From: Paracoccus hibiscisoli
Lineage (GTDB): Bacteria; Pseudomonadota; Alphaproteobacteria; Rhodobacterales; Rhodobacteraceae
Direction: 5' to 3'
DNA: 64,000 nt
Assembly: GCF_005048265.1 (NCBI RefSeq)
Contig: NZ_SUNH01000004.1
Coordinates: forward strand, 1 to 64,000
The notes beneath the pieces were generated by a model. The model was given only the letters and a program-made list of their open reading frames with translations, made no database searches and was not told the DNA's origin. The first letter of the stretch is position 1. Every line of letters starts with the position of its first letter. Below are positions 1 to 8,283 of this stretch, piece by piece. The position numbers and the translations under genes were made by a program.

Positions 1-179
1 AGGCAGAACTGGATCGCTGCATTCGACAAGACCGGCGGGCGCCCGGGGCGGCCCTCATGTGCCGCGTGCCAGGCCATCTCCTTGTCCAGCCAGATCAACA
101 AAGACCCGCGCTTCCTGAGCGCAGCGTTGTAAGCGGGCCAGTTCGTCGTGCGGTAGCGGGCGGGATCGGGCTTGCTCAT
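1..179 (-). CDS. IS5-family transposase, N-terminal part (cut by window edge)
   Basis: Reading leftward from an ATG at 177-179, an open frame of 59 codons runs off the window edge. It begins MSKPDPARYRTTNWPAYNAA and continues with the Trp- and Arg-rich stretch and the GRPGRPPV segment that open IS5-family DDE transposases of Rhodobacterales and Acetobacterales. The catalytic DDE core would lie outside the window, so activity cannot be judged. The gene points away from the recombinase, and its upstream side carries the IS terminus. The family call rests on recall of the N-terminal consensus, not on a search. Confidence 0.8.
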   Translation of the reverse strand, partial: MSKPDPARYRTTNWPAYNAALRKRGSLLIWLDKEMAWHAAHEGRPGRPPVLSNAAIQFC

Positions 180-221
180 GCTGCCCGCCTAACCGCATGA
201 AATCGCAATGTGAATCCCTCT
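1..221 (-). mobile_element. Right end of an IS5-family insertion sequence (partial)
   Basis: The transposase start lies about 40 bp from a probable IS terminus whose tip I place near 216-221 (gaatccctctca on the plus strand). The other end is outside the window, so neither inverted repeats nor target duplication can be compared. The boundary is inferred from where recombinase-like coding sequence resumes, at about residue 9 of the downstream frame. Confidence 0.55.
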
Positions 222-982
222 CAATAAAAGTTCTGCAACAACGCCAAGATCTTGCCAAGCTTCCGCCTCGGCAGGCGAATGCGCGACTGAAGACATGGCG
301 TCTGATCTGCAAGTCGGCCAAGGCACGTGCGGTGATCCGGGCCGATCCATCCACGGGCCTCAGCAAGGTGCACATCGAGACATCGGGCTATACCAGCTGG
401 TCGGCAGAGGACATTAGCGCGTTTCGGGCGAGGTGGCCGATCGGCACCGTTCAACGCGCCTGCTTCGAGCTGGTCTTCTGGACCGGCACCCGGACCGTTG
501 ACGCTGTCCAGGTGGGCCGACAGCACCTCGGCCGCGATGGCCTTCTAGTGTTCCGGCAAAGCAAGACGGGAGGGACTGCACACGTCCCATGGACATCGCC
601 TCTTCCCGCCTACGCATCCACCTGGAAGCCCGAACGCGACCTGATGCACTTGGCACTGGAGTGCCTATCCGGCGGCATGACCTTTCTGCAGAGCGCCCAG
701 GGCGCATCACGCAGCGTGAAGGGGCTGGGCAATGTCATCAATGAGGGTGCGAGAGACGCCGGGCTGACCGATCGGACGGCGCATGGCCTGCGCAAAGCGC
801 GGCTGACGATGATCGCGGAATACGGCGGATCCGCTCACGCCATCATGGCATGGGGCGGGCACAAGACGCTAGCCGAGGCACAGCGCTACACCAGGTCGGC
901 CGATCTAAAGCGACTGGTTTTGGGAACGGAACAGGACCAGAACGAAGTAAACCCGGCCGTCATTCCAGTAAACTTCCCATAA
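197..982 (+). CDS. Tyrosine recombinase/integrase, N-terminus replaced by IS end
   Basis: The frame encodes 261 aa of a phage-type integrase catalytic domain. The first catalytic Arg is in FWTGTRTVDAV, the HxxR box is HGLRKAR, a GGH follows in AWGGHKT, and the nucleophile Tyr is in AQRYTRS. Relatives in Rhodobacterales are usually around 350 aa. The N-terminal arm-binding region and part of the core-binding domain are absent, and the first eight residues (MKSQCESL) are encoded by the IS terminus. The gene is therefore probably inactive, although the catalytic residues survive. It points at the 3' end of a tRNA gene 32 bp downstream, the usual arrangement for an element integrated in a tRNA. 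The element itself would extend left of the window. Confidence 0.8.
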   Translation: MKSQCESLSIKVLQQRQDLAKLPPRQANARLKTWRLICKSAKARAVIRADPSTGLSKVHIETSGYTSWSAEDISAFRARWPIGTVQRACFELVFWTGTRTVDAVQVGRQHLGRDGLLVFRQSKTGGTAHVPWTSPLPAYASTWKPERDLMHLALECLSGGMTFLQSAQGASRSVKGLGNVINEGARDAGLTDRTAHGLRKARLTMIAEYGGSAHAIMAWGGHKTLAEAQRYTRSADLKRLVLGTEQDQNEVNPAVIPVNFP

Positions 983-1014
983 AATTACTGAAAATCAATA
1001 TGTTGCAGAGAAGG

Positions 1015-1040
1015 TGGTAGGCCCGGAGGGACTCGAACCC
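1015..1040. other. Probable attachment (att) core in tRNA 3' end
   Basis: The recombinase stops at 982 and the tRNA 3' end, with encoded CCA, starts at 1015. Integrases in this arrangement normally recombine in the T-arm and acceptor 3' half. No second copy of this core is visible in the window, so the site is inferred from position only. Confidence 0.4.
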
Positions 1041-1090
1041 CCAACCAAGGCGTTATGAGCGCCCTGCTCTGACCATTGAGCTACAGGCCC
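1015..1090 (-). tRNA. tRNA with CAT anticodon (elongator Met or Ile2)
   Basis: The 76-nt gene on the minus strand folds into a full cloverleaf. The acceptor GGGCCTG pairs with CGGGCCT using two G-U wobbles. The D-arm is GCTC/GAGC, the anticodon stem GGGCG/CGCCT encloses the loop CTCATAA, the T-loop is TTCGAGT, the discriminator is A, and CCA is encoded. The CAT anticodon could be elongator Met or lysidine-modified Ile2. It is not the initiator, because the first acceptor position is not mismatched in the initiator manner and the anticodon stem differs. A check for TilS identity elements would separate the two. Confidence 0.95.
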
Positions 1091-1196
1091 CCGCAGCAGC
1101 CTGTGCGTAATCCGCGTGCGCGCGCAGGTCAAGCTTGGGCGTTGCCCCGGGGGCGGGGTTCGGCTATCGGGGGGCCGACATCAGCCGGGGGCCGCC

Positions 1197-2237
1197 ATGA
1201 CACAGAACGGGATCAGCTATCGCGATGCAGGCGTCGATATCGACGCCGGAAACGCGCTGGTCGAACGGATCAAACCTGCCGCCGCCGCCACGCAGCGGCC
1301 CGGCGTCATGGACGCGCTTGGCGGCTTTGGGGCGCTGTTCGACCTCAAGGCCGCGGGCTATGACGACCCGATCCTGGTCGCGGCCACCGATGGCGTGGGG
1401 ACCAAGCTGCGCATCGGCATCGACACCGGTCATCTGGACGGTCTGGGCCAGGACCTGGTCGCCATGTGCGTGAACGATCTGGTCTGCCAAGGGGCCGAAC
1501 CCCTGTTCTTCCTGGACTATTTCGCGACCGGCAAGCTGTCGGTCGATGAGGGCGCCCGCGTGGTCGAGGGGATCGCGCGCGGCTGCAAGGCCGCCGGTTG
1601 CGCCCTGATCGGCGGTGAGACCGCCGAGATGCCCGGCATGTATCACGACGGTGATTTCGACCTGGCGGGCTTTGCCGTCGGCGCCATGAACCGCGGTGCC
1701 GCGCTGCCCGCGGGCGTGGGGCAGGGCGATGTGCTGCTGGGTCTGGCATCCGACGGGGTGCATTCCAATGGCTATTCTCTGGTCCGTAAGGTCGCGGAAC
1801 GCGCGGGTCTTGCCTGGTCCGACGCGGCGCCCTTTGCCGACACCACCCTGGGCGAGGCGCTGCTGACGCCCACGCGGCTGTACGTCAAGCCCGCGCTGGC
1901 CGCGATCCGCGCGGGCGGGGTGCATGCGCTGGCCCATATCACCGGTGGCGGTCTGACCGAGAACCTGCCCCGCGTCCTGCCCAAGGATCTGGGCGCCGAT
2001 ATCGACCTGGGCAGCTGGCCGCTGCCCCCGGTGTTCGGCTGGCTGGCCGAGGCTGGCGGAATCGAGACGTCCGAGATGCTCAAGACCTTCAACAGCGGCA
2101 TCGGCATGATTTTGGTCGTGGCTGCCGACCGCGCCGATGCGCTGACCGACCTGCTGGCGGGGCAGGGAGAGACCGTGCACCGCCTTGGCACCGTCACCGC
2201 AGGTGCGGGCGTGCGCTACTCCGGCACGCTTGCGTGA
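1197..2237 (+). CDS. purM: Phosphoribosylformylglycinamidine cyclo-ligase (AIR synthetase)
   Basis: PurM converts formylglycinamidine ribonucleotide to aminoimidazole ribonucleotide using ATP in purine synthesis. The 346-aa protein shows the family signatures [37 protein letters not shown] and the C-terminal [14 protein letters not shown] use ATG 1197 ([15 protein letters not shown]), which matches the family start; an upstream in-frame ATG at 1116 would add residues with no homology. The stop overlaps the GTG start of purN, so the two purine genes are translationally coupled. Confidence 0.97.
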   Translation: MTQNGISYRDAGVDIDAGNALVERIKPAAAATQRPGVMDALGGFGALFDLKAAGYDDPILVAATDGVGTKLRIGIDTGHLDGLGQDLVAMCVNDLVCQGAEPLFFLDYFATGKLSVDEGARVVEGIARGCKAAGCALIGGETAEMPGMYHDGDFDLAGFAVGAMNRGAALPAGVGQGDVLLGLASDGVHSNGYSLVRKVAERAGLAWSDAAPFADTTLGEALLTPTRLYVKPALAAIRAGGVHALAHITGGGLTENLPRVLPKDLGADIDLGSWPLPPVFGWLAEAGGIETSEMLKTFNSGIGMILVVAADRADALTDLLAGQGETVHRLGTVTAGAGVRYSGTLA

Positions 2238-2821
2238 AACGGGTCGCGATCCTGATCTCGGGGGGCGGGTCGAACATGATCCGCCTGCTGCAGGACATGA
2301 CCGGCGATCACCCGGCGCGGCCCGTGCTGGTGGCGTCGAACGATCCGCAGGCGGGCGGGCTGGCCCGTGCCGCCGACATGGGTGTGCCGACTGCCGCCAT
2401 CGATCACCGCGCCTTTCCGCGCGACCGCGCAGCGTTCGAACAGGCGCTGCTGGAGCCGATCCTCCAGGCAGAGCCTGACATCATCTGCCTTGCGGGCTTC
2501 ATGCGCATCCTGACGCCCGGTTTCGTGCAGCGGTTCCAGGGGCGGATGCTGAACATCCACCCGTCGCTTTTGCCGAAATATCCGGGGCTGGACACCCATG
2601 CCCGCGCCATCGCCGCCGGTGACACGCAGGCCGGCTGCACCGTGCATCTGGTCACGCCCGAGCTGGATGCCGGCCCGGCCCTGGGGCAGGCGCGCGTGCC
2701 GGTCCTGCCGGGGGACGATGCGGCAACGCTCGCCGCGCGGGTGCTGGTGCAGGAGCACCGCCTGTATCCGGCGGTGCTGCGGCGGTTCGCGTCAGGCGAC
2801 CGGACGCCGCTGGTCCTTTAG
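2234..2821 (+). CDS. purN: Phosphoribosylglycinamide formyltransferase
   Basis: PurN transfers a formyl group from 10-formyl-tetrahydrofolate to GAR. The 195-aa protein has the N-terminal substrate loop ISGGGSNM, the folate-site region [13 protein letters not shown], and the catalytic block [16 protein letters not shown] with its His, followed by GCTVHLV. It starts with GTG at 2234, overlapping the purM stop as GTGA. Its 3' end overlaps the convergent ThiE-like gene by 4 bp. Confidence 0.96.
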   Translation: MKRVAILISGGGSNMIRLLQDMTGDHPARPVLVASNDPQAGGLARAADMGVPTAAIDHRAFPRDRAAFEQALLEPILQAEPDIICLAGFMRILTPGFVQRFQGRMLNIHPSLLPKYPGLDTHARAIAAGDTQAGCTVHLVTPELDAGPALGQARVPVLPGDDAATLAARVLVQEHRLYPAVLRRFASGDRTPLVL

Positions 2822-3420
2822 CCCCACAGCATGGCCAGCGTGGCCACCGGGTCGTCCTGGGTCCAGATCTCGGGGCCGAGGGCGATGAAATCGGTGATGG
2901 GCGACAGCTGGGTGATCAGTTCGCGCGTGATGGCGCCTTCGGCCACGACCGGAACCTCGATCATCTCGGACCACCACTGGAACAGCTCCAGCTCGACCGG
3001 CTCTCCGCGATAGAGGGCGCTGTCGGCGACCGGGCCAAAGGCCACGTAATCGGCGCCCGCCTCGGCCGCGTTCATGCCCTCGTGGCGCGACGTGCCGCAG
3101 AACGCGCCGACGATCGCGTCGTCGCCCAGCTCCTTGCGGGCATAGCGGACGGCCTTGGCGCCATCTGTCAGATGCACCCCGTCCAGCCCGTGGCGCAACG
3201 CCAGCTTGACGTGATCGTCGATCACCACGGCCACGTCGCGGGCATGGGCGATTTCGCGGGCCATGTCGGCCAGGCGGCCCAGCTCGTCCTCCTCGGCGCC
3301 GCCGCGGATGCGCAGGCAGGCGGGGGCCACGCGGTCCATCACCTCGGCCAGCATGGGGCCCAGGGCCGATGCCTGTGCACCGGCGGGCGTCATCAGATAC
3401 AATTGCGGGGCGTCGGTCAT
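2818..3420 (-). CDS. ThiE/TenI-like thiamine phosphate synthase family protein
   Basis: This 200-aa TIM-barrel protein resembles thiamine-phosphate synthase, which joins HMP-PP and thiazole phosphate. Visible are VVIDDHVKLALRHGLDGVHL (substrate Asp and the DGVHL strand), GAFCGTSRHEGMNAAEAGADYVAFGPV, and an EGAI loop near the C-terminus. The canonical SxH motif (GVSTH in typical ThiE) appears as CGTSRHE, so it may be a TenI-like paralogue. No other thiamine gene is nearby. It is transcribed divergently from trmJ. Confidence 0.8.
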   Translation of the reverse strand: MTDAPQLYLMTPAGAQASALGPMLAEVMDRVAPACLRIRGGAEEDELGRLADMAREIAHARDVAVVIDDHVKLALRHGLDGVHLTDGAKAVRYARKELGDDAIVGAFCGTSRHEGMNAAEAGADYVAFGPVADSALYRGEPVELELFQWWSEMIEVPVVAEGAITRELITQLSPITDFIALGPEIWTQDDPVATLAMLWG

Positions 3421-3487
3421 GGCGGTCTCCTTTGTGTCGCAGATAGCGCAGCTTGCCCGCCGCCGCCAGACAGACTAGATCGCCCCC

Positions 3488-4216
3488 ATGCAGATCGAAC
3501 GCCAACCCGTCATCATCCTCGTGCGCCCGCAGATGGGCGAGAACATCGGCGCCGCCGCCCGCGCGATGCTGAATTTCGGCCTGACCGAGATGCGCATCGT
3601 GGACCCCCGCGACGGCTGGCCCAACCCCAAGGCCGTGGCCATGGCCTCGGGGGCGGCGGGTCGCGTGCTGGACACGGCCCGCATCTATCCGACCCTGGCC
3701 GAGGCCATGGAGGGCATCGACTATGCCTATGCTACCACCGCCCGCGGGCGAGAGCTGACGAAGCCGGTCTTCACCCCCGCCACCGCCATGGCCCAGGCCC
3801 GTGCGCATCAGGGGCGTTCCGCGATCATCTTCGGCCCCGAACGCACGGGGCTGGAGAATGACGACATCGCGCGGGCCAATGCCATCGTGACGGTCCCGGT
3901 GAACCCGGATTTTCCGTCGCTGAACCTGGCCCAGGCCGTGCTGCTGATGGGCTATGAATATGGCCGCGACATCCTGCCGCCAGAGCCCGCGCCCCATCTG
4001 CGCCGGTCAGAGGCTGAATCCCCCGCCGACCGCATCGAGATCGAGCGGTTGGGCGACCATTACGACGAACAGCTGACCCAAGCGGGGTTCTTCTTTCCCG
4101 AAACCAAGGCGGCGTCGATGCGGTTGAACATGCGCAACATGTGGTCGCGCCTGACCCTGACCAAGGGCGACGTGCGCATCCTGCACGGCGTCCTGCGCCA
4201 GTTGACCCGCCGCTGA
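3488..4216 (+). CDS. trmJ: tRNA (cytidine/uridine-2'-O-)-methyltransferase, TrmJ type
   Basis: The 242-aa SPOUT methyltransferase carries the TrmH/TrmJ signatures: RPQMGENIGAAARAMLNFG at the N-terminus, IIFGPERTGLENDD in the middle, and the knot motif PVNPDFPSLNLAQAVLLMGYE. TrmJ methylates position 32 in the anticodon loop of some tRNAs using SAM. The C-terminal tail after the knot fits TrmJ rather than TrmL by length. The start ATG at 3488 lies in the 67-bp gap divergent from the ThiE-like gene. Confidence 0.88.
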   Translation: MQIERQPVIILVRPQMGENIGAAARAMLNFGLTEMRIVDPRDGWPNPKAVAMASGAAGRVLDTARIYPTLAEAMEGIDYAYATTARGRELTKPVFTPATAMAQARAHQGRSAIIFGPERTGLENDDIARANAIVTVPVNPDFPSLNLAQAVLLMGYEYGRDILPPEPAPHLRRSEAESPADRIEIERLGDHYDEQLTQAGFFFPETKAASMRLNMRNMWSRLTLTKGDVRILHGVLRQLTRR

Positions 4217-4241
4217 CCCGCCCCAACCCAAGGAGAATGCG

Positions 4242-5387
4242 ATGGCCAAGCGCCCCGTCTTTCAGGAGGTCTCGGACCCGCAGGCTGTCCGACCGGCCCA
4301 GACCCCCGGCATGATCGATGCCCGCCCCCGCGGTGCGCGCCGCGCGATCCGCGCCTGGCTGGCGGTGCTGTTCCTGCTGGTCCTGGCGATGATCGTCGTG
4401 GGCGGCGCCACGCGCCTGACCGGATCGGGCCTGTCCATCACCGAATGGAAGCCCGTGACCGGCGCCATCCCGCCCATGAACGCCGCCGACTGGCAGAGCG
4501 AATTCGACCTCTATCGCCAGATCCCCCAATATCAGGAGCTGAACGCCGGCATGTCGCTGTCCGAGTTCCAGTTCATCTACTGGTGGGAATGGGGGCACCG
4601 CCTGCTGGGGCGGGTCGTGGGGCTGGTCTGGGCCCTGGGCTTCGTCTTTTTCTGGGCCACCTCGCGCATCCCCACCGGCTGGACCCCGCGCCTGCTGGGC
4701 TTGGGCGCGCTTGGCGGTCTGCAGGGTGCGATCGGCTGGTGGATGGTCAGCTCCGGCCTGAACGAGGGAATGCTGCGCGTCGCCTCCTATCGCCTGGCCA
4801 CGCATCTGGGCATCGCCTTCCTGATCCTGGGCCTGATCACCTGGTATGTCCTGCAGCTGTCGCGGACCGAGGCCGAGCTGCTGCGGTCCCGCCGCGCCGG
4901 AGAGGCCAAGCTGTTCCGAATGTCCACCGGCCTGATGCACCTGACCTTCGTGCAGATCCTGCTGGGCGCGCTGGTCGCGGGCATCGACGCGGGCCGCACC
5001 TATACCGGCTGGCCCACGATGGGCGGCGAATGGATTCCCGCCGCGATCTGGGACGGCACCCTGGGCTGGCGCAACTTCTTCGAGAACCCGGCGCTGGTGC
5101 AGTTCATTCACCGCATGACCGGCTATCTGCTGGCGATCTTTGCGGTGGTGGTGTGGCTGCGTGCGCGCCGCTCGCCCCATCCGGTGACGCGCCGGGCTTA
5201 CGGTCTGATGATCGTGGCGATGGCCGCCCAGATCGCGCTTGGCATCGCCAACGTGATCTATGCCTCCCCGATGCACTTGGCGCTGACGCATCAGTTCGGC
5301 GCGGTGGTGCTGTTCGCGGTGCTGCTGCGGGCCCGCCACCACGCCCGCTATCCCATTGAAACCTCGATCCGAGGAGTGACACGATGA
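4242..5387 (+). CDS. ctaA: Heme A synthase (COX15/CtaA)
   Basis: CtaA oxidises the C8 methyl of heme O to give heme A for aa3-type cytochrome oxidase. The 381-aa inner-membrane protein has about eight hydrophobic segments with paired heme-ligand histidines: WWEWGHRLLGR, TH in RLATHLGIAF, QFIHRMTGYL and ALTHQFGAV. The signature GGATRLTGSGLSITEW is present near the N-terminus. AAGGAG lies 6 bp before ATG 4242. Its stop overlaps the next gene as ATGA. Confidence 0.95.
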   Translation: MAKRPVFQEVSDPQAVRPAQTPGMIDARPRGARRAIRAWLAVLFLLVLAMIVVGGATRLTGSGLSITEWKPVTGAIPPMNAADWQSEFDLYRQIPQYQELNAGMSLSEFQFIYWWEWGHRLLGRVVGLVWALGFVFFWATSRIPTGWTPRLLGLGALGGLQGAIGWWMVSSGLNEGMLRVASYRLATHLGIAFLILGLITWYVLQLSRTEAELLRSRRAGEAKLFRMSTGLMHLTFVQILLGALVAGIDAGRTYTGWPTMGGEWIPAAIWDGTLGWRNFFENPALVQFIHRMTGYLLAIFAVVVWLRARRSPHPVTRRAYGLMIVAMAAQIALGIANVIYASPMHLALTHQFGAVVLFAVLLRARHHARYPIETSIRGVTR

Positions 5388-6853
5388 GCGCCCTGACCGA
5401 CCTGCTGGCCTTTCAGCGCCAGACCGAAGCCCTATCCTCGATAGCCGAGCGCCTTGGCTGGGACCAGGAGACGGTGATGCCCCGCGGCGCCACCGACCAG
5501 CGCGCCGAGGAGATGGGCGCCATGGAGGAGGTCCTGCACGAGCGTCGCACCGATCCGCGCATCGGCGAATGGCTGGACCGCGCCGATCCGCAAAGCCCCG
5601 CCGACATCCGCGCCGTGGCCCTGATCGCGCGCGATTACGCCCGCACCAGCCGCATCCCCGCGCGTCTGGCTTCCGAGCTGGCGCGGCTGACTTCGCTGGC
5701 CCAGGGCATCTGGGCCGAGGCCCGCGCCAAGGACGCGCCCGAGGATTTCCTGCCCACCCTCGATCAGGTCCTGATGCTGAAACGCGAGGAGGCCGCATGC
5801 CTGGCCGATGGCGGCGACCTCTACGACGCGCTCCTGGAGGATTACGAGCCCGGCATGACCGGGGCGCGCCTGGCCACGCTGTTTGACGCGATGCGGCCCC
5901 GTCTGGTCGCCCTGCGCGATGACGTTCTGGGCGCCGATCAGCCGCAGGCGCTGTCCGGCCATTTCCCGCAGGAGACCCAGCTGCGTCTGGCCCGTGCCTG
6001 CGCGACCGCCTTCGGCTATGACTGGACGCGGGGCCGGATGGACCTGGCTGTGCATCCCTTCAGCTCGGGCCGCTGGCAGGACAGCCGCATCACCACGCGG
6101 GTGGTCGAGACTGATCCGTTCAACTGCCTCTATTCCACCATCCACGAGGTCGGCCATTCCGGCTATGAGCAGGGCATCGACCCCGACTACGCCTTCACCC
6201 CCCTAGGGCGCGGCGTGTCGATGGGGGTCCACGAAAGCCAGAGCCGCATCTACGAGAACCAGATGGGCCGCGGCCGCGCCTTCACCGGCTGGCTGTTCGA
6301 GCGCATGTCCGAGGCCTTCGACGGTCTGAATATCACCGACCCCGACGCCTTCTACGCCACCGTGAACCGCGTGACGCCGGGCTATATCCGCACCGAATCC
6401 GACGAGGTCCAGTACAACCTGCATGTCATGCTGCGCTTCGATCTGGAGCGCGATCTGATCTCGGGCCGTCTCGACACCGCCGATCTGGTCGAGGCCTGGA
6501 ACGGCCGCTTCCTCAAGGATTTTGGCGTGGCGGTGGATCGTCCGGCGAATGGCGTCCTGCAGGACGTCCACTGGTCGGTGGGCCTCTTCGGATATTTCCC
6601 GACCTACGCCTTGGGCAACGTCTATGCAGGATGCCTGAACCAGGCCCTGCGCACCGCCGTCCCCGATCTGGACACGTCCCTGGCACGGGGCGACGCCACC
6701 CCCGGCACCGAATGGCTCCGAGAGACTGTCCAGCGTCACGGCGGCCTGATGATCCCGACCGAGGTGATCGAGGCCGCGTCGGGCCGCACCATCAGCCCCG
6801 AACCGCTGCTGGACTATCTGGAGCGGAAATTCGGCCAGATCTACGGCCTCTGA
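5384..6853 (+). CDS. M32-family metallocarboxypeptidase (Taq type)
   Basis: The 489-aa protein is a full-length M32 carboxypeptidase, a cytoplasmic zinc enzyme removing C-terminal residues. The zinc motif HEVGH occurs in STIHEVGHSGYEQG, and the third ligand lies in GVHESQSRIYENQ. The family motifs DPFNCLYST, RTESDEVQYNLHV and LQDVHWSVGLFGYFPTYALGN are present. It overlaps ctaA by 4 bp and is followed by two hairpins. Confidence 0.93.
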   Translation: MSALTDLLAFQRQTEALSSIAERLGWDQETVMPRGATDQRAEEMGAMEEVLHERRTDPRIGEWLDRADPQSPADIRAVALIARDYARTSRIPARLASELARLTSLAQGIWAEARAKDAPEDFLPTLDQVLMLKREEAACLADGGDLYDALLEDYEPGMTGARLATLFDAMRPRLVALRDDVLGADQPQALSGHFPQETQLRLARACATAFGYDWTRGRMDLAVHPFSSGRWQDSRITTRVVETDPFNCLYSTIHEVGHSGYEQGIDPDYAFTPLGRGVSMGVHESQSRIYENQMGRGRAFTGWLFERMSEAFDGLNITDPDAFYATVNRVTPGYIRTESDEVQYNLHVMLRFDLERDLISGRLDTADLVEAWNGRFLKDFGVAVDRPANGVLQDVHWSVGLFGYFPTYALGNVYAGCLNQALRTAVPDLDTSLARGDATPGTEWLRETVQRHGGLMIPTEVIEAASGRTISPEPLLDYLERKFGQIYGL

Positions 6854-6863
6854 GTCGGGAATT

Positions 6864-6924
6864 GGATATTTAGATGAAGAAGAAGCCCAAGCTCCGCGCG
6901 CCCTTCTTCTTCACGAAAATATCC
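6864..6924. repeat. Long imperfect inverted repeat between convergent genes
   Basis: Arm 6864-6885 (ggatatt, 4 nt, tgaagaagaag) pairs with 6903-6924 (cttcttcttca, 4 nt, aatatcc). Each arm has 18 paired bases split by a 4-nt internal loop, around a 17-nt GC-rich loop. It lies just after the M32 stop and before the preA 3' end. It could be a bidirectional terminator or a dispersed intergenic palindrome. Confidence 0.7.
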
Positions 6925-6936
6925 TGCGGGGGGTTC

Positions 6937-6955
6937 GGGGGGCGCAAAGCCCCCC
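6937..6955. terminator. GC-rich hairpin, probable terminator
   Basis: GGGGGGC (6937-6943) and GCCCCCC (6949-6955) form a 7-bp stem with a GCAAA loop, between the stops of the convergent M32 and preA genes. No clear T-run follows, so it may act as a Rho-assisted or mRNA-stabilising hairpin. Confidence 0.5.
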
Positions 6956-6974
6956 GGCGGTCGCGGGACGCAGA

Positions 6975-8273
6975 TCACTCGGCGGCGCGGGCCATCGGGT
7001 TGTTCGGGTGGGTGGTCCAGTTCGCGTATTCGCCACGCGGAATGCCGGTGCGCTTGTCGATCTCGCCGATCTCAAGCTCGCGCATGGTGATGCAGTCCTC
7101 GACCGGACAGACGTCGATGCACAGGTTGCAGGCGACGCATTCCTCCTCGATCACCTCGAAGACGCGGCCCGGCTTCATCGCAATGGCCTGGTGGCTGGTA
7201 TCCTCGCAGGCGGCATAGCAGCGGCCGCAGCTGATGCAGGCATCCTGATCGATCACCGCCTTGGTGACATAGTTCAGGTTCAGGTGCTGCCAGTCGGTGA
7301 CGTTGGGGGTGGCGCGCCCGATCAGGTCGGGCAGGGTCATCTCGTGGCTGTCCAGGTAATCGTGCAGGCCGGTGATCATCTCCTGCACGACCTTGAAGCC
7401 ATAGGTCATCGCCGCCGTGCAGACCTGCACGTTGCCGGCACCAAGCGCCATGAACTCGGCCGCGTCCCGCCAGGTGGTGACGCCGCCGATGCCGCTGATG
7501 GGCAGGCCGGCGGTCGCAGGGTTCCGGGCGATCTCGGCCACCATGTTCAGGGCGATGGGCTTGACCGCCGGGCCGCAATAGCCGCCATGGCTGCCCTTGC
7601 CGTCGATGGTGGGCTGGGGCGCGAACAGGTCCAGATCGACCGAGGTGATCGAGTTGATCGTGTTGATCAGGCTGACCGCATCGGCCCCGCCGCGCTTGGC
7701 GGCCTCGGCGGGCTTGGTCACGTCGCTGATATTGGGCGTCAGCTTGACGATGCAGGGCATGCGGCTGTGCTTTTTCACCCACCGCGTGACCATCTCGATA
7801 TATTCCGGCACCTGACCCACGGCCGATCCCATGCCGCGTTCGGCCATGCCGTGCGGGCAGCCAAAGTTCAGCTCGACCCCGTCGGCCTCGGTATCCTCGA
7901 TCCGGGCCAGGATGTCGCGCCAGCTGTCCTCGTCGCAGGGGACCATCAGGCTGATGATCAGCGCACGGTCGGGATAGTCGCGCTTGACCGACTTGATCTC
8001 GCGCAGGTTCACCTCCAGGGGTCGGTCGGTGATCAGTTCGATGTTGTTGATGCCCAGAACGCGCCTGTCGGCGCCATAGACCACGCCATAGCGGGGACCG
8101 TTCACGTTGACGACGGGCGGGCCTTCCGAGCCGAGGGTCTTCCACACCACGCCGCCCCAACCGGCCTGAAAGGCGCGGCGGACGTTGTATTCCTTATCGG
8201 TCGGCGGGGCCGAGGCCAGCCAGAAAGGGTTCGGGGACTTGATCCCGATGAAGTTGCTGCGCAGGTCTGCCAT
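6975..8273 (-). CDS. preA: NAD-dependent dihydropyrimidine dehydrogenase, subunit PreA
   Basis: PreA is the catalytic FMN and Fe-S subunit that reduces uracil and thymine at the first step of reductive pyrimidine breakdown. The 432-aa protein has a dihydroorotate-dehydrogenase-like barrel (NPFWLASAPPTD, ELNFGCPHGM, VKLTPNISDV, GIGGVTTWRDAAEF) and two C-terminal 4Fe-4S motifs, CISCGRCYAAC and CVACNLCIDVCP. It lies 10 bp downstream of preT. No hydantoinase or beta-ureidopropionase gene is in the window. Confidence 0.96.
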   Translation of the reverse strand: MADLRSNFIGIKSPNPFWLASAPPTDKEYNVRRAFQAGWGGVVWKTLGSEGPPVVNVNGPRYGVVYGADRRVLGINNIELITDRPLEVNLREIKSVKRDYPDRALIISLMVPCDEDSWRDILARIEDTEADGVELNFGCPHGMAERGMGSAVGQVPEYIEMVTRWVKKHSRMPCIVKLTPNISDVTKPAEAAKRGGADAVSLINTINSITSVDLDLFAPQPTIDGKGSHGGYCGPAVKPIALNMVAEIARNPATAGLPISGIGGVTTWRDAAEFMALGAGNVQVCTAAMTYGFKVVQEMITGLHDYLDSHEMTLPDLIGRATPNVTDWQHLNLNYVTKAVIDQDACISCGRCYAACEDTSHQAIAMKPGRVFEVIEEECVACNLCIDVCPVEDCITMRELEIGEIDKRTGIPRGEYANWTTHPNNPMARAAE

Positions 8274-8283
8274 GATCTCGTCC

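Noticed and set aside
1015..1090. Initiator tRNA-Met
   Set aside because: The anticodon stem does not carry the three consecutive G-C pairs next to the loop, and the 1-72 position is a G-U pair rather than the unpaired initiator form.
6874..7218. Open frame of 114 codons downstream of the M32 carboxypeptidase
   Set aside because: It spans the inverted repeat and terminator hairpin and then runs antisense into preA, with no ribosome-binding site or recognisable domain.
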